From Bacteroidota bacterium (GTDB taxonomy: Bacteria > Bacteroidota > Bacteroidia > NS11-12g > UBA9320), in assembly GCA_013359235.1 (NCBI GenBank), contig JABWCE010000007.1:90609-142953 (forward strand): a stretch of DNA of 52,345 nt. Direction: 5' to 3'. The stretch's first letter is position 1, and each line of letters starts with the position of its first letter. A model generated the notes under the pieces. The model saw only the letters and a program-made list of their open reading frames with translations, was not told the origin of the DNA and made no database searches. This document shows, piece by piece, positions 8,612 to 16,232 of this stretch. The position numbers were made by a program, and so were the translations under genes.

Positions 8612-10486
8612 ATGAATTCAGGCGTTGATTTTACAGAAAATGCTTCTGTAAGTGAAGAATTAGAAAGTGTTGTTGTACGATTTTCGGGTGATTCTGGCGA
8701 TGGAATGCAATTAACCGGTATGCAGTTTACAGATACCGCTGCATTACTTGGAAATGATTTAAGCACATTTCCCGATTATCCGTCAGAAATACGGGCTCCA
8801 ATAGGTACTGTAGCCGGTGTTTCGGGCTTTCAAGTACATTTTGGAAGTAAAGAAATTTACACACCGGGCGATAGTTTTGATGTGTTAGTTGCAATGAATG
8901 CAGCAGCACTTAAAGTTGATTTACCAAAATTGAAACGCGGTGGAATTATAATTGCAAATATTTCGGGTTTTGACAGAAAAAACTTAGGCCTTGCAAAATA
9001 TCCTGAAGGGGCTGACCCATTGAACGATGGAAGTTTAGACAATTATGTTGTGCATAAAATTGATATTTCAAAACACACAAAAGATTGTTTGATAGATAGC
9101 GGTTTGGGGACAAAAGAAATAGAGCGTTCGAAAAATATGTTTGTATTAGGTTTGTTATTTTGGATGTTTGACAAACCCCTTGAACACACAATAGAATTTA
9201 TTGAGAGCAAATTTGCAAAAAAACCCGAAATAGCAAAAGCAAATATCAAAACACTAAATGCCGGATATAATTATTGCGAAAGCACAGAAATTTTTATAAA
9301 CAGATTTAAAGTAAGCCCGGCAAAATTACCGGCAGGAGTTTACCGAAATATCACCGGAAATCATGCTACTGCTATTGGTTTAATCGCCGCTTCGGAAAAA
9401 GCTGAATTACCCTTGTTTTTAGGTTCGTATCCCATTACACCGGCTTCAGATATTTTACATGAACTTTCAAAATATAAAGCAAATGGAGTAAAAACTTATC
9501 AGGCAGAAGATGAAATTGCCGGAATTTGCTCTGCTATAGGTGCTGCTTATGTGGGTAATCTGGCTGTTACTACTACATCAGGACCAGGTATGGCTCTTAA
9601 AACCGAAGCAGCAGGACTTGCAACAATGCTCGAAATACCACTTGTGATAATAAATGTTCAACGTGGAGGACCTTCAACCGGTTTGCCAACCAAAACAGAG
9701 CAATCAGACTTGCTAATGGCAATGCACGGAAGACACGGAGAATCGCCACTTGTTGTATTAGCAGCTACCTCACCTTCTGATTGTTTTAATGTAGTTTACG
9801 AAGCTTGTAGAATTGCTATTGAACACATGACTCCCGTAATTTTTCTTTCTGATGGATATATTGCTAATGGCTCTGAGCCTTGGAGGTTTCCGTCAGGAGA
9901 TAGTTTACAAAAAATCAAAGTTTCATTCTTAAAATCACCAAATGGTGACAATGGAGAAATACTTCCATACAAAAGAGATGAAAAACTTGTAAGACCATGG
10001 ATAATTCCAGGTTCAAAAGGTATGGAACACAGAATTGGTGGACTTGAAAAAGAAAACGAAACAGGAAATGTATCTTACAATCATCACAATCACGAACTGA
10101 TGGTTAACCTTAGAGCAGAAAAAATAAACAAAATTGCCGATTATATTCCACTTGCCAAGCCAGATACCGGAAATGAAAAAGCCAAACTGTTAGTTTTAGG
10201 TTGGGGTTCAACTTACGGTACAATTAAAACAGCCGTTAGAGAAGCTATAAAAGAAGGATACGATGTTGCACATATTCATCTTAAATACATTAATCCTTTC
10301 CCTAAAAATCTGGGAGAATTGCTTAATTGCTATGATAAAGTTTTAATTCCCGAAATGAATAAAGGACAACTTTTACAACTAATCAGAGCTAAATACATGA
10401 TAGATGCAAAAGGTTTTTCTAAAGTTCAGGGATTACCTTTTACAACAATAGAAATTAAAGAAAAAATTGCAGAAATGCTAAGTTGA
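8612..10486 (+). CDS. korA: 2-oxoacid:ferredoxin oxidoreductase, fused gamma-alpha subunit (likely 2-oxoglutarate)
   Basis: A 624-residue protein. Residues about 20-205 form the gamma domain ([14 protein letters not shown], then [11 protein letters not shown]). The alpha/pyrimidine-binding domain follows ([49 protein letters not shown]). The C-terminal domain resembles domain II. With KorB it oxidises a 2-oxoacid to acyl-CoA plus CO2 and reduces ferredoxin, or runs in reverse. The gamma-alpha fusion, the paired small beta subunit and the nearby sucD point to 2-oxoglutarate; pyruvate or branched-chain oxoacids remain possible. Confidence 0.93.
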   Translation: MNSGVDFTENASVSEELESVVVRFSGDSGDGMQLTGMQFTDTAALLGNDLSTFPDYPSEIRAPIGTVAGVSGFQVHFGSKEIYTPGDSFDVLVAMNAAALKVDLPKLKRGGIIIANISGFDRKNLGLAKYPEGADPLNDGSLDNYVVHKIDISKHTKDCLIDSGLGTKEIERSKNMFVLGLLFWMFDKPLEHTIEFIESKFAKKPEIAKANIKTLNAGYNYCESTEIFINRFKVSPAKLPAGVYRNITGNHATAIGLIAASEKAELPLFLGSYPITPASDILHELSKYKANGVKTYQAEDEIAGICSAIGAAYVGNLAVTTTSGPGMALKTEAAGLATMLEIPLVIINVQRGGPSTGLPTKTEQSDLLMAMHGRHGESPLVVLAATSPSDCFNVVYEACRIAIEHMTPVIFLSDGYIANGSEPWRFPSGDSLQKIKVSFLKSPNGDNGEILPYKRDEKLVRPWIIPGSKGMEHRIGGLEKENETGNVSYNHHNHELMVNLRAEKINKIADYIPLAKPDTGNEKAKLLVLGWGSTYGTIKTAVREAIKEGYDVAHIHLKYINPFPKNLGELLNCYDKVLIPEMNKGQLLQLIRAKYMIDAKGFSKVQGLPFTTIEIKEKIAEMLS

Positions 10487-10498
10487 AAATAATAAAAA

Positions 10499-11539
10499 AT
10501 GGAATCAGTTACAGAACAAAACATTAAACTTACATCAAAAGATTTTTCGTCAGACCAAGAAGTAAAATGGTGCCCTGGTTGTGGAGATTATTCAATATTA
10601 AAACAAGCTCAAACAATTTTTCCGGATATAAATGTACCTAAAGAAAATTTAGTTTTCATTTCGGGAATAGGCTGCTCATCAAGGTTTACATATTATATGG
10701 ACACTTTCGGAATGCACAGTATTCATGGGCGTGCAGCAGCAATTGCTTCAGGGGTAAAAGCTGCCAATCCTGAGCTAAGTGTTTGGATAGTATCAGGCGA
10801 TGGCGATTCTTTTTCAATTGGAGGTAATCATCTCATTCATTCATTAAGAAAAAATTTTAACTTCAATTACTTAGTTTTCAACAATCAAATTTATAGTCTT
10901 ACTAAGGGACAATATTCACCAACCTCAGAAAAATCAAAAATAACAAAATCTACACCTTACGGCTCTATCGAAGACCCATTTAACCCTCCCGAACTTGCAC
11001 TTGGAGCCAATGCAGCCTTTGTTTCGCGTACTATTGACCGCGACCCCAAACACATGCAAATGGTATTGCGTAGAGCAAATGATTTTAAAGGTACTTCGTT
11101 TGTAGAAATATATCAAAATTGCCCGGTTTTTAATGATGGAGCATTTTTTATATTCACCGAAAAAGAAACTAAAAAAGAAGAAGCTTTGTTCCTGGAACAA
11201 GGAAAACCTTTGATTTTTGGGCAGAATGACGAAAAAGGGATAATGATTACAGACAGTTTTACATGCAAAATAGTAAATTACAAAGAAGAAGGAATTGCCC
11301 CCGAAAATCTTTGGATACACGATGAAAAAAACAAAACCAAAGCGTTTTTACTTTCTCAATTTGTAAATATGGAACAAAATGGCGAAATGTTTCCAAGACC
11401 ATTCGGCATATTATATGCCGTTGAAAGACCTGTTTACGAAGAAAGTTTAATTAGTCAAATAAATGCTATACAAGCTAAAAAAGGGAAAATGACACTTGAC
11501 CGCATTTTGTCGGGAGATAAAACATGGGTAATTGCATAA
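10499..11539 (+). CDS. korB: 2-oxoacid:ferredoxin oxidoreductase, beta (TPP-binding) subunit
   Basis: A 346-residue beta subunit. It has the motif WCPGCGDYSIL near the N-terminus, GIGCSSR, and the thiamine diphosphate/Mg motif GDGDSFSIGGNH followed by NNQIYSLTKGQYSPTS. This pattern is characteristic of KorB-type subunits. It starts 12 bp after korA and ends 4 bp before the hemerythrin gene, so the four genes from ferredoxin to hemerythrin are almost certainly one transcript. Confidence 0.94.
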   Translation: MESVTEQNIKLTSKDFSSDQEVKWCPGCGDYSILKQAQTIFPDINVPKENLVFISGIGCSSRFTYYMDTFGMHSIHGRAAAIASGVKAANPELSVWIVSGDGDSFSIGGNHLIHSLRKNFNFNYLVFNNQIYSLTKGQYSPTSEKSKITKSTPYGSIEDPFNPPELALGANAAFVSRTIDRDPKHMQMVLRRANDFKGTSFVEIYQNCPVFNDGAFFIFTEKETKKEEALFLEQGKPLIFGQNDEKGIMITDSFTCKIVNYKEEGIAPENLWIHDEKNKTKAFLLSQFVNMEQNGEMFPRPFGILYAVERPVYEESLISQINAIQAKKGKMTLDRILSGDKTWVIA

Positions 11540-11543
11540 TATT

Positions 11544-12071
11544 ATGAATCCGGTAACATTATTAGTACAAGAACACAACATTATTAAAGAAGCAGTAAAT
11601 ATTGCTAAAAAATTAAGAATCAAACTTGGTGATACTGAGCATTACGAAAGTATAGCACGCCAGCTTATAGATTTTTTCAGAAATTATGCCGATACATATC
11701 ATCATCAAAAAGAAGAGTTAATTCTTTTCCCAGAAATGGTTAAAGCAAATGAAATGCTTGAACAAGGCATTGTATTCGAAATGTTTGAAAATCATAGTGA
11801 TTTTAGAGATACAATAGCTAATATAATTTCATTGCTCGACAATAAAAACTACGAAAAAGCTCAAGACAAACTTGAACAGTATTGCGAAGCTTTGCTCGAC
11901 CATATTGCTGTAGAAGATGACGAAGTTTTTGAAATTGCAAATTCATTGTTTGACGACAATGAACTTGAAAAAATATATTTTAGATTTATTGATTCTGACT
12001 CTGACTTGGGACAGCAAAGAAAAGAAGAACTTAAAAATAATCTCGAAGCACTATCTAAAAATCTTGAATAA
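11544..12071 (+). CDS. Hemerythrin-domain (HHE) protein
   Basis: A 175-residue all-helical protein. The start is ATG 11544; an upstream TTG at 11532 would overlap korB. Candidate di-iron ligands are in the usual order: H in QEHNII, H and E in YHHQKEE, H in ENHSDF, and H and E in LLDHIAVEDDEVF. HHE proteins bind O2 or protect and repair iron-sulfur enzymes (compare YtfE/Ric). Being last in an operon for an oxygen-sensitive ferredoxin oxidoreductase, a protective or O2/NO-sensing role is attractive but is inference. It converges on the phosphatase gene with a 7-bp gap. Confidence 0.88.
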   Translation: MNPVTLLVQEHNIIKEAVNIAKKLRIKLGDTEHYESIARQLIDFFRNYADTYHHQKEELILFPEMVKANEMLEQGIVFEMFENHSDFRDTIANIISLLDNKNYEKAQDKLEQYCEALLDHIAVEDDEVFEIANSLFDDNELEKIYFRFIDSDSDLGQQRKEELKNNLEALSKNLE

Positions 12072-12078
12072 TTGAGTT

Positions 12079-12699
12079 TTACCACAAATGCTCGATAGAG
12101 TTTTCCAATAAAATTTCAAATTCTGTTTCTGTTTTTTGCTTTAAAATATATAGGCAAAAGTTGCTGTGTTTAAAATCTTCCATTTTACTCAATGGCAATT
12201 TTAACATTAAACAAAGAAAACTTCTCAATGCTCTTCCGTGCATACAAATTAGTATTGTATTTTCATTGTGTTTTTTCATAATTTTTTCAAAACCTGCCTT
12301 TTGCCTATTTGCCAATTTTGCCGGCGATTCGCCATTTTCAACACATTTGTCAAGAAACCCGCTTTTCCAGTCTTCAATCATTTGGTTGTAATGAATTTGA
12401 TTTACTTTAGTTGGCATTGCTCCTTCCATCATTCCCCAGTTTATTTCATTCAACTCGTGCATTTTTTCATATTCAAAACCATCATTTATAAAAGGAAATA
12501 CACTTTGATAAGTACGGTTGAGCTCGGAAATATATATTTTATCAAATTTTATATGTCTATATGCCAAATGAAAAAGTTTAGCTTGTAATAATCCGTTTTC
12601 GTTCAGGTTTGAATTTATACCACTTCCTTGAATAATTCCGTTTTTATTATAATCGGTTTCTCCATGTCGTATCAAATAAATTGTTTTTTTTGTAGTCAA
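12079..12699 (-). CDS. Histidine phosphatase family protein (phosphoglycerate mutase-like)
   Basis: A protein of about 206 residues with the catalytic LIRHGET motif at the N-terminus and the second histidine in CMHGRALRSFL. I start at TTG 12699 because the family begins a few residues before RHGE. The frame runs back to an ATG at 12852, but that would overlap the divergent thioesterase gene by 143 bp and add a sequence with no family resemblance. The family includes cofactor-dependent mutases and small phosphatases such as CobC; the substrate here is unknown. It converges with the hemerythrin gene. Confidence 0.85.
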   Translation of the reverse strand: MTTKKTIYLIRHGETDYNKNGIIQGSGINSNLNENGLLQAKLFHLAYRHIKFDKIYISELNRTYQSVFPFINDGFEYEKMHELNEINWGMMEGAMPTKVNQIHYNQMIEDWKSGFLDKCVENGESPAKLANRQKAGFEKIMKKHNENTILICMHGRALRSFLCLMLKLPLSKMEDFKHSNFCLYILKQKTETEFEILLENSIEHLW

Positions 12700-12709
12700 A
12701 ATTATAAAT

Positions 12710-13132
12710 ATGAAATTTAACTGCAAAAATATTACACCCGAGTCATTAAATAAAAAATTAAATGACACACTTGCATCGCATCTGGCAATGGAAATAACTG
12801 AAATAGGCAATGATTTTGTAATAATGAAAATGCCTGTAGATAAACGCACCATGCAATATTTCGGAATACTAAACGGAGGGGCAAGTTTAGCACTTGCCGA
12901 AACCGTGGGCAGTATAGCATCAAATCTTGCAGTAAATTTTGAAAAAAATTGTATTGGATTAGAAATTAATGGAAACCATATAAAAGCAGTATCAAAAGGA
13001 TGGGTTTATGCAAAAGCCAGCCCTATTCACTTGGGTAAAAGCACTCATGTATGGCAGGTACTTATTACTGATGAAAACAAAAATACTGTATGTATTTGCA
13101 GGCTTACCATGGCTATTTTTGATAAAAAATAA
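12710..13132 (+). CDS. Hotdog-fold acyl-CoA thioesterase (PaaI/YdiI-like), candidate DHNA-CoA thioesterase
   Basis: A 140-residue single-domain hotdog protein. The active-site region reads GILNGGASLALAETVGS, with the catalytic Glu in ALAET, and ends with a VCICRLTMAIFDK strand. PaaI/YdiI/MenI relatives hydrolyse aryl-CoA or DHNA-CoA. The next gene, 3 bp downstream, is an isochorismate synthase, so a role in menaquinone synthesis (1,4-dihydroxy-2-naphthoyl-CoA hydrolysis) is the best guess. Start ATG 12710. Confidence 0.85.
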   Translation: MKFNCKNITPESLNKKLNDTLASHLAMEITEIGNDFVIMKMPVDKRTMQYFGILNGGASLALAETVGSIASNLAVNFEKNCIGLEINGNHIKAVSKGWVYAKASPIHLGKSTHVWQVLITDENKNTVCICRLTMAIFDKK

Positions 13133-13135
13133 TAT

Positions 13136-14122
13136 ATGAAATACCATGATTTTATTTATTGGAAGCCCGCTAGCACTAATGAAGTTTATACAATTATAAA
13201 ACCAAAAATTTTTGAAATTTCAATAGATAAAATTGGTAAAACAGGCTTTGTATTTTTTCCTTTCAACAAAGAAAATAAAGGTATTTTATTTGAAGGGAAA
13301 ATTGAAAGAACCGAAAAAATAAATGTTTCAAATTTTGAAAAAAATATTTCATTTACAGACCATGATATTTCGAAAAAAGAATATGTTGAACTTGTGAAAA
13401 AAGCCGTTAAAGCTATAAAAAACGGCAATTTTGATAAAGTAGTTCATGCAAGGTGTAAAACAATAACCTTACCCAATAATTTCAGCCTTGAGAATTTATT
13501 TATTTCACTTTGCAAAAACTATAAAAATTCATTAGTATATTGTTTAAAAGCCTATGATGACTTGTGGATAGGGGCAACTCCCGAATTACTTTTGAAAAAT
13601 GATAATAGCAAAATGAAAACTTTTGCCCTTGCTGGCACAAAAAAAAATACCGAAAATTATGAATTTGGCGATAAAGAAACAAATGAACAAAAATTAGTTA
13701 AAGACTATATCGTAGAAGTATTAAAAAATAACGGTTCAGAAAATATAGAAATAGAAAACAGTAAAAATTTAAAAAACGGCAATCTAACTCATATTATTAA
13801 TGAAATAAATTTCAGTAGTAATAAACCTTACCAATTACTCATTCAACTGCATCCAACGCCGGCAGTTTGTGGTATGCCTTATAAAAAATCATTTGATTTT
13901 ATTAAAAATTATGAGCAACTAAATCGTTCGTTTTATTCAGGCTTTTTGGGTAAAATTGATTCAATGAATAATTTTGATTTTTGGGTAAATCTCAGATGTG
14001 CAAAAGTTTTAAAAAATCAAATAAGATTATTTGCTGGTGCTGGCATAACTGCTCAAAGTAACCCAGACAAAGAATGGAGCGAAACCGAAAATAAAATGAA
14101 AATCATTGCAGATTTTTTATAA
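13136..14122 (+). CDS. menF: Isochorismate synthase
   Basis: A 328-residue chorismate-binding enzyme, shorter than most MenF/EntC (about 390-450) mainly at the N-terminus. It has GATPELLL, FALAGTKK, LHPTPAVCGMP and the C-terminal signature FAGAGITAQSNPDKEWSETENKM. It converts chorismate to isochorismate, the first step to menaquinone. The LHPTPAVCG and AGAGI motifs favour isochorismate synthase over anthranilate or aminodeoxychorismate synthase. It is co-transcribed with the upstream hotdog thioesterase (3-bp gap). The other men genes are not in the window. Confidence 0.9.
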   Translation: MKYHDFIYWKPASTNEVYTIIKPKIFEISIDKIGKTGFVFFPFNKENKGILFEGKIERTEKINVSNFEKNISFTDHDISKKEYVELVKKAVKAIKNGNFDKVVHARCKTITLPNNFSLENLFISLCKNYKNSLVYCLKAYDDLWIGATPELLLKNDNSKMKTFALAGTKKNTENYEFGDKETNEQKLVKDYIVEVLKNNGSENIEIENSKNLKNGNLTHIINEINFSSNKPYQLLIQLHPTPAVCGMPYKKSFDFIKNYEQLNRSFYSGFLGKIDSMNNFDFWVNLRCAKVLKNQIRLFAGAGITAQSNPDKEWSETENKMKIIADFL

Positions 14123-14175
14123 TTACAATTTAAACTTTGAAAAGCTAAACATGTAGCAAGCACTTTTTTAGGAGG

Positions 14176-14571
14176 TTACACAAACTTTTCGGATATTTTT
14201 TGAGCCATTTTTTTTAAAGTTTCCGAATCCATTTTGAGCTTTGGTTTTGAAAAATTAATATCATCAATTCTGTGTAATGGTATTAAATGGATGTGAACAT
14301 GAGGAACTTCTAATCCAATAACTGCTACTCCAACTTTTATGCAATCAACAGTCTTTTTTATTGCTTTTGCTACTCTTTGAGCAAATTTATTGAGGTCAGC
14401 AATTTCGGAAGGCTCAAGGTCAAAAATATAATCAACTTGTTTTTTTGTAATCACAAGCACATGAGCTTCTTTCAAAGGCATAATATCCAAAAAAGCAAGA
14501 TGATTTTCGTCTTCGGCTACTTTGTAGCATGGAATTTCGCCTTTTATAATTTTTGTAAAAATGCTATCCAT
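14176..14571 (-). CDS. HIT family protein (Hint-like)
   Basis: A 131-residue histidine-triad protein. The triad is H91, H93, H95 (HVHIHLIPLH). The N-terminus MDSIFTKIIKGEIPCYKV and FLDIMPLKEAHVLVITK are typical of Hint/PKCI-like nucleoside phosphoramidases or hydrolases. It is 3 bp downstream of greA on the same strand, so the two are probably co-transcribed, a common arrangement in Bacteroidota. Confidence 0.95.
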   Translation of the reverse strand: MDSIFTKIIKGEIPCYKVAEDENHLAFLDIMPLKEAHVLVITKKQVDYIFDLEPSEIADLNKFAQRVAKAIKKTVDCIKVGVAVIGLEVPHVHIHLIPLHRIDDINFSKPKLKMDSETLKKMAQKISEKFV

Positions 14572-14574
14572 TTT

Positions 14575-15048
14575 CTAAGGTAATGATATTTCAAGAATTT
14601 CAAAACTTATAGTGCCTGCTGGAATTTTTACCTCTACTTTATCTCCAACTTTTTTTCCCATCAGTCCCAATCCAATAGGCGATTTAGCTGATATTTTACC
14701 TGTTTTTACATCAGCTTCTTTTTCAGAAACTATTGTGTAGCTCACTTTTGCATTAGTTTTAAAGTTCATCACTGTAACTTTGGTAAGTACACCTACCTTG
14801 CTCAAATCAACCTTTGACTCGTCTAAAATCCTACTTTCGGCAAGCATAGCTTTTAGTTTTGCGATTTTCATTTCAAGCATACCCTGAGCTTCTTTTGCAG
14901 CATCATATTCTGCATTTTCAGATAGATCTCCTTTTTCTCTTGCTTCTGCAATTTGAGCACTAATTTTAGGTCTTTCTACTTTTTCTAAGTTATCAATTTC
15001 CTTAACTAATGCTTCGTAGCCTTCTTTTGTCATATAATTTATTGCCAT
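14575..15048 (-). CDS. greA: Transcription elongation factor GreA
   Basis: A 157-residue GreA/GreB protein. The coiled-coil N-domain carries the acidic tip GDLSENAEYDAAKE, which reaches into the RNA polymerase secondary channel. The C-domain is FKBP-like (SPIGLGLMGKKVGDKVEVKIP). It stimulates transcript cleavage in backtracked complexes. The ATG is at 15048. Upstream lie a strong hairpin (15080-15110) and a TATATTTG box, just after the end of the PorV-like gene. Confidence 0.97.
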   Translation of the reverse strand: MAINYMTKEGYEALVKEIDNLEKVERPKISAQIAEAREKGDLSENAEYDAAKEAQGMLEMKIAKLKAMLAESRILDESKVDLSKVGVLTKVTVMNFKTNAKVSYTIVSEKEADVKTGKISAKSPIGLGLMGKKVGDKVEVKIPAGTISFEILEISLP

Positions 15049-15079
15049 GTCTTAAATATTTTAATGTTATTATAAAACA

Positions 15080-15110
15080 AATTGCACCAACCGATGTGGC
15101 TGATGCAATT
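15080..15110 (-). terminator. Hairpin between porV-like gene and greA (terminator or leader attenuator)
   Basis: On the minus strand two 13-nt arms pair with a 5-nt loop, using two G-U wobbles; the plus-strand version has two mismatches, so the structure suits minus-strand RNA. A U-rich tail (TTTGTTTTAT) follows. It lies 27 bp after the PorV-like stop codon and 31 bp before the greA start. It most simply ends the TonB/T9SS/PorV transcript, but any read-through into greA would have to pass it. Confidence 0.6.
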
Positions 15111-15113
15111 ATG

Positions 15114-15121
15114 CAAATATA
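15114..15121 (-). promoter_or_regulatory. Candidate -7 box for greA
   Basis: TATATTTG on the minus strand exactly matches TAnnTTTG. No TTTG is visible at the expected upstream distance. Transcription would start inside or just before the hairpin at 15080-15110. Confidence 0.3.
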
Positions 15122-15137
15122 GTTAAATTTTGGTTAT

Positions 15138-16208
15138 TTACTCTTCTGATGCCCCTAACGACATTTTAATTCCAATAGAATGAGAACCGCTAAAAGGATT
15201 AGAGTCGCGATATGAATAATCTAATGCAAATTTATTACCGCTATTTTTAAATGGTAATTCGTATGTTAAACCTCCGCATAGTCCGGTATATGCAGAACGA
15301 CGAGTTGAATAATCAAAAATGCCTTTACCATATTCATATCCTGCTCTTATCATAAACATATTTTTATAATTGTACTCAAACCCAAGTGTTATCTGGTTTT
15401 GAGAAAATGCATTATATGTAAAATTAGCGTGTGTTGTAAGTTTATGAAATTTTGTTTCAGCAGTTTTATCTAAATACATATCATAAGCACCGCCAATATT
15501 CATTAAAGCAGGTATATTAAACTTAGCAATTCTCTGATTAACTCCTGATTCTTGATTATTATCAGGATTTATTCTTTTAATTGTTATTCCATCTCCAGAG
15601 TATTTCACATCTGGTCCAATGTTTCTAATTGACACTCCAAAATGAATATCATTTGTATTTTTCCAACTTGTAAGATATTGAATACCTGCATCAAAAGCTA
15701 CACCTTGCATTTTAAGGCTCGAAACATTTTCAGAAAATACTCTAAGCAAAACCCCACCATATATTCTCTCGGTAAATTTGCGGCTATAGCCAAAACCGAG
15801 ATTTGTAAGACGTGGCGAAAAAGTACCTAATCCACCATCAGGTTGTTCTACTGTAGTTCGTGTTATTTCGCCAAAACTAATTGAAGAAATACTAAGACCA
15901 AGAGCATTATCATTACCAAGATTGTGAGCAATTCCAAAATTGCTTACACTCAACCCTGACCCGGTCAACCAATTTGTTTGAGAAAAAACAAAATCAGTTT
16001 TTACAGTATGAACAAGACCACCTAGATTCATATACATTGACTCTACACCTTTAATTGAACTTTGTGCTGACCATCCAAGTCCTGACGAACGTGCCCAACC
16101 ATTAACTACAAGTTGAGTTCCGCTTGCTTGCCCACCTCTGTCAGGGTTTCCGGCAAAGCTGTTTAAACTTAATATACTAAATGCTATAATTATTGATTTT
16201 AATTTCAT
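15138..16208 (-). CDS. PorV/PorQ-family outer-membrane beta-barrel protein
   Basis: A 356-residue protein with a signal peptide (MKLKSIIIAFSILSLNSFAG) and alternating beta-strand pattern to the C-terminus. The layout (GGQASGTQLVVNG, then GVESMYMNLGGL, then GLSISSISFGEI, then GLGFGYSRKF-like strands) matches PorV/LptO-type, FadL-related barrels that shuttle T9SS cargo. PorV is needed for type A cargo in characterised systems. It is the last gene of a minus-strand operon after a TonB receptor and a giant T9SS cargo (24-bp gap), so it may be a dedicated shuttle for that cargo. Confidence 0.85.
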   Translation of the reverse strand: MKLKSIIIAFSILSLNSFAGNPDRGGQASGTQLVVNGWARSSGLGWSAQSSIKGVESMYMNLGGLVHTVKTDFVFSQTNWLTGSGLSVSNFGIAHNLGNDNALGLSISSISFGEITRTTVEQPDGGLGTFSPRLTNLGFGYSRKFTERIYGGVLLRVFSENVSSLKMQGVAFDAGIQYLTSWKNTNDIHFGVSIRNIGPDVKYSGDGITIKRINPDNNQESGVNQRIAKFNIPALMNIGGAYDMYLDKTAETKFHKLTTHANFTYNAFSQNQITLGFEYNYKNMFMIRAGYEYGKGIFDYSTRRSAYTGLCGGLTYELPFKNSGNKFALDYSYRDSNPFSGSHSIGIKMSLGASEE

Positions 16209-16232
16209 GTTGAAGTTTTTATGATTAATATT

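Noticed and set aside
12700-12852. N-terminal extension of the histidine phosphatase to ATG 12852
   Set aside because: It would overlap the start of the divergent thioesterase gene and add a segment that does not resemble the family, which normally begins just before RHGE.
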